A DNA stretch of 64,000 nt from Opisthorchis felineus (Eukaryota; Platyhelminthes; Trematoda; Opisthorchiida; Opisthorchiidae). The DNA is taken from NCBI GenBank assembly GCA_004794785.1, contig SJOL01008381.1:439201-503200 (forward strand). Direction: 5' to 3'. The notes below the pieces were generated by a model, which did no database searches, was not told the DNA's origin, and saw only the letters and a list, made by a program, of their open reading frames with translations. The position numbers and the translations under genes were made by a program. Every line of letters begins with the position of its first letter. The stretch's first letter is position 1. Below are positions 14,001-26,000 of this stretch, in pieces.

Positions 14001-17000
14001 TTCATGACCACATGGGAATTTGGTCTTCTACAAGTCTATTGTTCAGGATGCTGTGTGTGATCAATACAGTAGCTGGTATAGTCACTGTCTGCAGCGCAAT
14101 AGCTTCAATAGAAGAATGAGAGGAAATTAGTGTATATAGTGATTCAAAACAGATCAGGTACCCCCCCCCCTCACAAGAAACCTGGCTTATAGATATACAT
14201 AAACCTTGAAAAAACTCTGACGTTCAGCCGGAGCCTTGTTGAAGCATTCTACAATTGTGAATAAGAGAAGGCAAGGAGGCAAAAACTGCAAATTCCCAAA
14301 ATTCTCCGAGCACAGGCGAACATACCATGTGATGTCCATTCACGTCAGTGACCAGTTCGAGTCTGCGATGCCTAGCCAGAACTAACATTTTACGGTTGAG
14401 CACTCGCTACTAATGAACTAAGCAGTAGACGAAAGTTAGCCCCAGCTGCTCTCAGCCATGCTGCAGCCATCCACAGCTAATGAGCTGTGGATGCAGCATT
14501 CTCCCACATTAGATGAAAACCCTCACTGAGCTGACGATACTGGAGCATTTTCCCGCCATATCGGAGCTCGCTTCTCCAGTTGACCGCATTTTACTTCATC
14601 GATGTCTTTGTCAGGATAGGTGCACAGGGCCATAATTTATGCCATACTTTCTGTGTGGGTTTGGCACACTTAGACTGGTGCAACCCACACTAACTACCAT
14701 CGCTTTTCTATAGTGGAGTGGTTTCCTCGCACGAGACGCTTTTTGTGGTTTTTGATCAAAATTATTCATTACCGTGCCCTGGATACCAGGAGCTGATGAC
14801 AATTACTTAAGTCACGCTACTCTGCACAGCGTAACATATATTTCAGAATATCAAGATCTACAAAACTTCAGGCTTTGAAGAATGCTGAGGCGAAGAAAGG
14901 CCTTAGACATCGCATCAGACTAGGAGTTCAGTCCGGCAGTTCTTCAGGGCTATATGTGAGAGCTTTTCGTTCTTCATTGCTAGAGAAACTTTATGTGAGA
15001 GTGGTTAGCAGTTTGGTTACACTAGTCGCGAAAGGAAAAGTAGATTTTCAGAGAGCTCCCAGACCAAACTAGCGATGCACATCATGCACAACACAACTGA
15101 GCCTAAACAACCTCGAAACATACGTCTTACACTGACGAGATGACGGCAAACAAGACAGATCATTACTTTCTCGTCTAATCGTTATGTGAGTGCTCTAGAA
15201 CTAAGTCAGGTCTATGGATTCAGCGTAAAGTGCAGCGTCTCAAATGAGTGGCCTTGCTAGTAACCAGTATTGCTGCTCATCAGTGAACCTCATGCGCTAG
15301 CTCTCACCAAGGGGATCATTGTAAATAACCTTTATTATCCCCTGGATAAGTTAAAGGAGAAAGACCCAACAACATAACTGCTTAAAATGGATATTCCTAG
15401 ATAACAGCGAAAGCATTTAAGGATCCTGGAAACCAAAAATTATTAGTTTACATTAAATTAATTCATTTTTTCCCGCAGATGCATTGCTCCAAATCAGTAT
15501 TTAGAGTGCGCAATTTCCAGACGAACTACACTGTGGACGTATCCACGGCTAAATTGCCGGCGAGGCATAATCAAGTCAACGAGAGTGCTTCACAGTGGCG
15601 ACCTTGTGCATCGGCTGTGTTTAGGACATATGCTATTCGATAGTGATAGATAACGTTGTAGGGCAATTCTGTTATGACACCCCCTCCTGGAGAGCAGATC
15701 ACTTGTGTGGTGAACCAGAAAGTGATAAATGTTTGGTTCTGGCGAGGGGTCCATCCTCTTGAGTTCCTTAGACGATAAAACTCCAAACCGTCTCTTTATT
15801 GGAGGTGTTTTCCCTGCAGGGTTCTTCAAGAGAGGGGGCACTGTAGTAAGTGTTAAGTGCTAGGCCAGATAGCACACACACAAGCATCAAAATCTTACCT
15901 TCACAGACTCTTCCTGGGCGCCAGGGTTGTTGGTTGAACATTGGACAACACGTCTCACAGTTGGTGCCACAAGTGTTGTGTTGACAAACACATACCGCCC
16001 TAGGGACTCCCTTCAAGAGAAAATTGCGACCGGAATGAAAGGCGAGCTGATAGTATGTAAATAGTGGGCGTAATGTGTAGTGTGGCTTGAATAATCTTTC
16101 ATTTGGTGTTTTAACATCCGGACAGTATGTTTCGTGCTGACACATGTATATAGAATATCGTCCCGACGCTCTTTTTGGCTGATTTTTGTGGATGCATAGT
16201 GCGAAAGCCGCGCTGAGTAACACGTCTTTTCGGTTGCAAACACACGAGTAGCCTACAACAAGCGGTTTCTTGCCTAGTGCAAGTAATTACTTAACCTAAG
16301 CGACAACGACCACTCCAGCTGAGCCTCATCATATTTCCTCGGCATAGTCTATACACCTCATCAACAGTAACACAAACTAGATGTGAGTTATTCATACGCT
16401 TCTGACGATTCCAAGTGGGAATCAGAGAGCCACGTTGTGCTTTTTGGATTTGCAGGCTTGAAAGGATCCACTCCTCTATCTCGCCTGCAATCACATCTGT
16501 CTTTCTTGTAACATCCGGTTTGACACTTTTTGATTACGCGAAACTTTATTTGTTGACTTTCTTAGGTTTACCTATGTATATGTAGGGGCCGGATGACGAA
16601 GTGCCGAAAAGGCTTCCTTTCCTCAAATGGGTGTTTTAGTGTTACCTGTCACTCAGATTTGTTCTTCCTAAGAAGGAACTACCCACCCCCCCGGTCAAAT
16701 TTGAAACCCTCTGAAGGAGATCGGAAACCATTCGGTTATATTGGCTTTCCCACTCCTCAGCAGGAAACACTTCCAGAAATCATTAAACTACCTACACTAC
16801 TTGGAATTGCAATGGGATCCTCTTACCTTCTGGTGAGTGTAAAGGTAACCTAAAGCTCAGTTGGTAACTTGAGGTGTGCATTCGTGCCAAATAAGCCTGG
16901 CATATGAAGAACTAGTTCCGTAGCTCTTTTGTGTTGCAGCAAATCATGAGAAATATGTTGGAATTTTCATTACTTGGCCAAGATGTTCCGTTCAAAGTAA

Positions 17001-20000
17001 GCACACTTCAAATTATTAATGAAACGAGAGGACCGATGATGGTTTAGTTATGCAGTGGTTTATTCGGCTCTAAAGCCCAATGTCCTTAGATGCTCAAGTT
17101 TTAGGGAATGAGGTCTTTCTGCCCCTCAAAGTTAAAACGCGGACAGGTGGACTTCCTACAAAAGGGACATTACCCAACTGTCGATAACCAACTATAACTA
17201 AAGATAACCTATGAATTACCTGTTGCATCGTCGGAAATAATGTAACCAATGAGTGTTTTGCTTATGATACTTGGAGAAGCATGTGCATTTTAGAACGTAC
17301 ATCGCCGTTACATACCAACCATGAGTTCGGTAACATTCTTAACCATAGTGACCGTGGGATACTCATCACCTACTTCCGCAGCAACCGCTGAGAAGAGGTT
17401 ATGGTTACGGTTTCTTCAAAGAGCGCTTTAAGATACATCAACCTGTTGAAACCAAAGCTAAGCCCTCAGAAATTTAACCGAAAACTGGGATTGACACCGA
17501 AACTTGAACCCAGATTAATATCATCAGTGCAACATAAAGCTATTTTCGCTAGCCATTTCAAAACAGCTGAGGGTCCCGATGCGGGAACTTAACACACAGA
17601 ATTTCGTCACCTGATCTGAAGAGAAATACCTACATAACGTCCACCGAATGAAAATCTGATTCGACCATCACTGAGATCACCATTGGTGCACTAACCTTAC
17701 CTAACATAGTATAGCACTGTTCTTTCAAAACTAACTCTCTCCATTCACTTTCCTTGGCTTTCAATAAAGTAATGACACACCAGAGAAAATAACTAATAAT
17801 TTACGAATTCTCGTAACATAAATGGTAGCAATTTAAAAGAGTTACTTACTTCTACTACTCGCTGTTCACAACGATTTGCATGACTGTTACAGATGCATTT
17901 TCCACCAACTTTGATGGTTCGAATAGAATAGTAGTACTGGAAGTGTAGGAAAAATTAAAACCAAAGAAACATAGAATGAAATAAACATGGGTTCTGTTAG
18001 GATTTAAAAGGTTGATGTTGCTGTTTACATCAATATTTCAGGGTGCTGCCTGCCCAACCCCTCCCAGTAGAGACCTATTCGAAGGAAGACGATTCTGTAC
18101 AAGCGTCCACGACAGCTTTCCCCAACAGGCACGGCTCAAATTTGAACGACCTTTTGAAAAGATCAGCTCTCCAAGCGAGATCAAATGTCTGCCTTTCTCG
18201 TCGTGGGCTTCCTTTTTCAGGCGTTATTTATCAGGTTTAGGTAGAAGAACTTGAAAACCCAGTGGTGATTATTTCTATCGTTATTTAAGAGTATATGGTT
18301 CAAAAATGACAAACTCATTATCTTGTATAAAAACATCTTCTAGGAACGTCAGAATCGGTCATCGGTTATAAGCTAAGCATCTACTTTGTTTTTTTGTAAA
18401 CTTTTTGTGGCCATGGAGATATTTTTTGGCCCCTTCCAAAGAGTTTACGAAAGAACTTGTCCAATATGCGAAGAAAACTTTCTCCAGAGGTACTGCATCA
18501 TAACTAGTTGGTTAAAAAATCTTATTTTCATCCACGGTTCACTTGACAGTTAGAAAGAGTTATGTAAATCCTCGAGTTTAAACCGGTTGAATCATCCACA
18601 CGCTGATATACATTTTTATTCCATCGTTACAGTCAGAATTTAATCGGTTTTGACGATAATTTGGAATTTACGTGTTCTTTCCTGATTTTCAAACGAGCTA
18701 AAATACATCCTTTTCGTCCGTCTCAATGGACTCCGCCGTGTTTGGAAACAGGTCAGAGATTGCCTTGCAGCCCAGCATGTGTAGTCAACAGCTAAGCAAA
18801 CAGATGCTGGCTTCACGTCAGTAGGATACAGACAATAACATACTCGATCCGCGCTGAAGTTCAAGCCCCACATAACATACAAGGTTGGGTGCTCCGTAGT
18901 TATGAGAACATTAGAAAAATGGTGATGCGCGTAGAAGAAGGAAGTGAGAGTGCCGAAACGTTTTGTTATAATTTACATTCTCGGCTTTGCTAGAAGAAGA
19001 GCGCTTCATTCAAGACTGGGTGGCATTTGCCCAATACGAGCCTAGATGAGAGGTTTCCTGCACACGTTGGCAGAACGTTTAGGATAGAAAATCGACCGAT
19101 ATTAGAGGGGTGTCTTTGTACGGGAGGATTTATATTGGGGCTAATTACCATATCATCCTAATACTTCATTTTTAGGCTATGTTACATGTCTAGCGGACCG
19201 ATATCGATATATTAGACTGAAACCACACTCACACAGTGAATCAAACCTTTGTAAAGGCCTCTTTGATGAAGATGCAGTGATTCAGGGGCAGTCGTTTACC
19301 TGGACAAGAATTGGAACTGCTGACATAAGGATGGTTCTGTAATACCTACATTTTTCCACTAAAACAAAAACAACTGGTCAAGAACATCCATAGCCTACTT
19401 TATAAGTGCCATCGAAATCGAGTAGTCTCTGTTTTTATCGTCATTTCTTCTCCTATGCGGTGACTTAGGCTTGCCTCTATCAGTTGCAAGGTTGGATCAA
19501 GCTGGAAAATCCATCTTATAATCACTTATAAGCTTCCGATTTGCGCAGTTCTGTAATCCAGCTTCAGGATTCTAGTCAACAAAGTTTAATTTCTTTTCCA
19601 TTCGTTTTATTCGTTGGCATCAGTCCGTAGCTTGGGTTCCAGTCATAATTATCACAAAGATGACCCATCATTAGGAAGATCATTTAAGGTAACGAATGTG
19701 AATTCGTCTCTGAGACAAAGAGAAACAGGAAATGCGAACTAGTGAATGTTGACCCGGAATCTTCCATAGACCAGGTATAAGAATTTTAGCTGTACACACA
19801 TCGGTATATTGTTCTGTCTGTTCCTCCTCGTTTGTTTATGTACTGAATCTGTTTGGTCCTGGCTTAATGGCAGGCGACCCAGTTGTGTAAGCACAAACCC
19901 GGAATGCCGGTTAACAATGAATATCCGATTACTCTTCGCATGTGTGCTGCATGGACTGATGAGAACAAGGCACACGCAGATGGCAGTTTCTATGCCCAGG

Positions 20001-23000
20001 TTGTGTGCGTGTGTATGGTGTAAGGTAATTCGCTACACATTTGGCATGGTGCCTGATCTCACCCGAGGGACGTGACTCTGCGTGAGGATGTTTCACATCT
20101 CTTTCTGTCAGTCTAAATTAAATTTTGTGTGCAGTTCGTTTGTTTACACAGGCTCAGTGACACAAACATTCTCTACATGTGTGCGTGTGCGTGTGTGTGC
20201 GTTTGATACCCACCACCACAACCACCAGCATTCTCGGTACCGTCGCTCGCTTTTTCAGGGTACTCTAGATTGGCTCGATCGGAACGCGAACAGTTTACGT
20301 ATGGTGGTAGAGGTTGAAATGTTGTTTAAATTGGTCCGTCGGCGAGTCTGCAGTGCAAGTTTTTGTATACATAAACCCGATTCAGTGGTTAACCAGGTTT
20401 GCATTGGTTTATCTAACCTCAGCTTGTAACTGTTGGTCACAGCAGCAAAAATTCTGGATAGAGCGGACCCGATCATTGTATTTTACTCACGAAAACATGC
20501 TGGTGACAGAGTTGCGCTGAATTTCACTGCGATTAGGCTGACTCAGATGCGTACGCTTTGGCAACTTCAAAAAGTTTGAGGTTCAGGTGCACGAATAACA
20601 GCAGGCGAGCCTGAATTTGGAACCGTCCAACTGATCTTCCGCTTATCGGACCGGTCCTATAACAACCGAACTACTGAAGACGCTTGCTCTAGGTTACACT
20701 CATGAACGTGAACTTCCAAAGTTACTGACCGCACATATTAATAGTCCGTATCTGTCAGTAGCACTTGCAACTTCAACATTGAGACAGATTTTGATATCGT
20801 CCATCTACACAAAATACGTTGGTGCAAATTGAGGTAAAATGGGAGAGAATTCAGAACCAGTTTTCATTGACGCAGCATCCGTCCTGTTAACAAAAGGCGG
20901 CTGGGTCGAATTTAAGACCAAGAGGCTTTTCAGCTCGTGCTGCAGGTATCGTTCATTGTTTAATATCACAATCACAAACATTAACATTCAAGCACTAGAA
21001 GTTGAAGAATATGCAGAACATGTAAAGGAGAAAAATTTCCTAGACGAAAGCCTACTACCACTATTTCAGAAGAGTTGGGTAAACAAGCGGTGGTTTTATG
21101 GCCGGGTAAAGTATCACTTTTGACACAAAACCTTCCTCAGGGCAGGTGAGTAGATCTCTTTTGATTAGCCCAACAGATCAGAGTTGCATGTCACTTAAAA
21201 GTTTTCGTCGGTTAGTGTGGTTGTTGGTTGGGGGTTGGTTGGGTTGGGGGAATTTCGGGTCGTTTTTTATCGGGTTTGGGTCCTTGATCTTCTGGTTCAA
21301 GTGGAATTATTTGTAAGATGCGCAAGAAAGTTTGACGTGAAACACACTAGTAAGGAGCGGCAACTGAAGAACGGACAGGCGATGCTTGATGCTTTCTGAA
21401 GAGCAGTGAGTACAGTCAAAACTTGCATACATGCAAACATGCTGTCCGTCGTTCAATGTCACCTGTGCAAGACTCTTGCAAGAAAGGGTACTCAAAGCCA
21501 TGCACCCCGCATAAAAGTGCCGTAAATAAGTAGACTGCCCAAAATGATGATCAAACATGAATCATTCACTGTGGCCTTAGGGAGCCCCAGCACAACAACA
21601 GCCTTGACGGATTTCAGTCTTTCTACGGCCGCTAAACTTAATAACGCTGTAAAGACTTAACTCGGACTTGCAAACGATTAACGTTGCAAACTATCCCTTG
21701 AATCCCTATTTATCTTCACAGTGGGAAGCGCGATAGCAGCAAAGCCCACTGGAACACCTAAGACATCTGGGAACAACTGCATTGGAGTGATCAGTGTGCT
21801 ATGATGAATACAAATTTTGCGTCGTGAATAAGTTCATGCCCACAAATTTGCTTCGCTGCAGTGATGTCCCGGGAGGTGACCGCTTTTGTCATTTTACGTA
21901 CGTGCATCCCCAACAGGAAGTGATTTGATATTTATCCACGGTTTGAACCGGAATACCCGAAAGCTGAAGGCTGTCGGTGGTCAGTGGTCGGTAAGTGTAT
22001 CAATCCTAAATTGCCATTTTTCATCATTGGTTTCGCTTTCAAAAAACACGGGGTAGTGGAAAAAGGTAATACTCTAAACCAGCAATTTCAAGAAAAGTGC
22101 TTTCGCTTTTTGCTTAGCAGTGGTCCTGCAGAAATAAGTCGTACTTTAACATTCGAGTCTTAAGTGTTGCATCTTGGACAAGCATACAGCCAGGATCTCA
22201 AATGTATTCATAGATTTGGCCGGTGTATGGCATTAACAATATGCATGCATCCTTTCCAGCTAAGACGTTAACTATCACATCAGTCATTCCAATTTCAAAT
22301 GCTGATTCCAAGCGAGCACTTTTCTTGTGTTGATGAAAATAGCCTTGCACATTCCAATCACCAGAGACCTAGGAGCAATTCACTGTCATGAGATCGATGG
22401 GGATTTGATGTGAACCAACATAAAATCAGGTGACTGGTGTATAGTTCTTGTGCAGTAATTCAAGATTGTTCTCCTCACTTCTGCTTGCTACATGAACTAA
22501 AGCACTTTTATATGGGTGCCTTATAGGCCACTCAAACTTTGTTATGTGTGAGCCTGTCTTGGTTCGGTAATTTGGATAATCACAGGAAACCATACGGTTG
22601 GGAAACAGTCTGGTGAATCCATCTTGACTTTCCAGCCAGCACATAGGCCAAATAGCTGAGTTCAGTCTCAACACGGCATTGTTATTCGGTTTTCCCAAAT
22701 AGACTCGGTTAAAAGGTTAGTTTAAGCAAACAGTAGTTTTAGAGACGTCACACATTTGCAATGTGTGACTGAGAGGTGATGCTGGATTGGGCAACTTTAC
22801 CGATAAGTCATTTGTTGTAGTTACTCGCACTTACCTCATTCAGTTGTCATCACTCTTCGTTATTATCAAAATACCACATGATACCAGATCAATGACACTT
22901 ACGACCCATTTGCACTGTTGCGTGTCCCATCTACAGTCTTACAGGACTGTTGCCCGTATGTGGTATATGCTCCGCTCGTTGTGAAAACATACCACATACA

Positions 23001-26000
23001 AAAAATGTAGTCGGAATTTTGTTTGCCAGTGTCGGTAGATTTTGAATGTAGTTGGTTTAAATTGCACCTTCAAATACAAAGATCTCCTCCCCTGGGAGAT
23101 ATTTTTTATCTAACCGAGGGAAACATGCAATTACATTAAGCTTCAGTCACAAGTCCCTGCATACCCCGGAGATACTGATCGTTCACACCAGTCGTGAGAT
23201 TAAGCCCTCAGGTTCTTCTATTGGATTACCTCATTTACATTTAGTAGTTTTATCCAGTCGAGGGTTAATAGATATAAGGCGGTAATTTCCTTGGGAGTTT
23301 TTTGGCTGGTTCAAACAAAACACAGACACTATTTTGTTGATGGCCTTGAGGAAAGTATGTACGTAACTACCAGAAATCGTTTGAATTATTGTTCTTCTAG
23401 TCAACTGACCAAAAACATACAAATGCTTATCTACAACGACATTCTAAAAGTCCGTATCTACAAGTGAGACCCCTCCTGAAAGACTACTCACCCCTGAAGC
23501 GCCACCCTTAAGCCATAACCCACGGTGCATTCCATGCGATGCAAGTTCGGTTCCCGTAGACGGTAATTGCTTCCACCCACAGGACTTGTATGATTAGCAT
23601 AGGGCACATTTGTTGCAACGTTCAGTACCACTACTCCTGCCAACCATATGGACAGCAGTGCTGGCTTGGATTTTAACAATAAGCTGACATTTTACAAAGG
23701 CAGGCGAAACAACGTACGCGGTTGTAAACTGAGCTGTCCAGTTGATTCGGCATGGCCATCCAATCTCCAGAAAGTGTTTGCAGCTTTTGAAACCGTAGCC
23801 GTACATAGCGGGCAGACAAAAAATCCTGAGAGGATATATAAACCGCGTGATATTGGAATCATGTAGGAAGTAAGGACGTGCAGGTATCACCAAAATATAT
23901 AGTTTTATGTGAACCTGACCACTAAAGAAGTTTCTATAAGCGTTGCATACTACAAGGAATACATTGACAGAAAATCACAATGTGGATAGTGAAAACCATA
24001 GCACTTTATCCAGCTTTTTTGCTACCAAGCAAAAAAACTCGTTTACTTGAATTCCCATATTGTAAACTTGTAAACTTTATGGGTTGGACCCTTTGTTTTC
24101 CCAGGCTTTTGAAAAGTAACCGCGCAACTCAACGCAGGGTTCTTTAGAAATCAGGCCATGTTTTCCTTTCTGCCAACTTTCACCTTCTAATTCTTCCTCA
24201 TGAAATTCCACTCTTTGTCATTTGCAGTAATCGAGCCCAGGAGAGGCATCCCCCTAATGACTCCGAAACAAATCTTCCACCAGCTTGGACTTATTCTAGG
24301 ATCAAGTAGAAGACGGGCCATGTTTCAAAGGTAGCTGAGAGCTCGTTTTCAGTTGCCGGTTTCTCTTAGTGTGGGCGGTAGGCAGTCCTAAAATTCGTCC
24401 GGAAGGTCACCACCACCCAGGCTCATAGGAGGTATCCGGTTCGTGTTGCTGAGTTGTCCACTGGGTTTCGTTTCTATCTGAAATTTATTTTATGTGCATT
24501 GCATTATATCATGTCGTACGAATTTGAGCTCTATTACACTGGTTTACATCCAATGTCAATTTCCTGTATGCATCTGCAAATGATCCATAAAATCAATCCG
24601 AGCTTTCCGAAGTGTAGAGCGTGCAAGGATGCTAGAGGTGACTGTCTGTGAGCACTGTTGTACAGATCAGGCTAAATAATAGTTGGCATGAGTAATCCGT
24701 AGGGGTGTGATCTAGGTGGGTCCTAGGAGCAGTCCATACACTGGGGGTATCAACTATCCGGTTGTCGTCACTTGGCTGGAAATTTATGGGCCACCAGGTG
24801 AGCGTGTTGAGAGCTTCGAAACTAACTCTCCCTGTTCATCGTCCTGTCCTGTTCCATCGGATTCACACCGAACAGAAGTTCAGTTAAACGCTTATGCGGT
24901 TTAGCGCAAACCGTATGTGACTTTACACTTGGTGTACAGAGCATAGTTTGAGGCACCGAGTCAATCCGGGGAGTGTTGCCGACGCAAAAACTCTTGGGAA
25001 TACGGAAAATGTAGAAAAAAGGCATCTTTCTAATGAAGATCTTAACAAAACTCCCAAGCCAAAGCCCTCTGTGCAGGAGCAAACCAAGGGTTTAGGAGAG
25101 AATTCTCCAGCGTATTTCGTCCGACAAACGCCAGTCTAGTAAGTGCAAAGTCGTGGCCTGGTTTTCCCCTCAGGAAGATCTACCTGGCATTATCATTATT
25201 ATTAATAATATCGGGCAACTAACGGTTGCAGCGGTTACGGTGCGCTAATACAGTAAAAGTATCACCAGTACAGCAACCAGGTGTCTTCACGGTCGAATTT
25301 TTCCAACAGAGCCACTAGGCTCCATTCTTTCTATGCAAGATAACTTTGAGATCAATGTGGACGGCCAACTGCCTTCGGTAAACGAAATATTTTATACTGA
25401 GGCATAAATCGGTGGATATATAGTGTCAGTGCCACTATGCAGATTGCATTCCAGTGCCTTCCAGAATTGTTAACTCCAGTTGTTCCAACCATACTTAAAT
25501 GGTTACTGTAAACTCTTTAGCAATTTCCGGTTAGTCTAGCTCTCGAGTTTCTAACAATCCTATCTTCTACTTGCACTTGCTCTTCAATACTCCTCCGAGC
25601 TCATTCTGGACTCAATGGGTACACAGTATTTAGGACTATGCAAGTTCAATCGTTGGATGAATTTCGATGACACAATCACTTGAGCTTTGTTCATAGTAAT
25701 GAAAGTCAGTGCATCCACCACATTTATTTCTGAGTCAGAGCCTGCCAAATATTGTCATCCTAAGGACGACAACATCACCAACCGTATGGTTGATGGAATA
25801 ACGCCAGGTTATTCAGTATCGTCTACCCCATGCTTTATTAATGGCTGCTTTACAGTTTGCATGGCTCTATGCTGCGGGAGTTGATGCTTGATAGATAACG
25901 CCGGTGCCCCGATGACATCCAATCAACTCGTGCCTGTGCCGATTGTCGTGCCATTCATGTTAAAGCCGGGTGACGGCTTGTAACAGGCTTCTGAATATTC

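Noticed and set aside
19299..19362. Minus-strand segment with acceptor TTTTGTTTTAG and donor CCAG|GTAAAC
   Set aside because: Too short, and its translation does not resemble the expected LN segment.
22426..22698. 90-codon minus-strand frame sought as the missing LN exon
   Set aside because: No ARYIRL or LNADL-like block, no acceptor-donor pair in the right phase.
23492..23679. Minus-strand frame starting with a signal-peptide-like run and ending at a GTGAGT donor, as an alternative laminin first exon
   Set aside because: It ends two bases into a codon while exon 7 starts in phase 0, it has no LN motif, and hydrophobic runs are common in chance frames.
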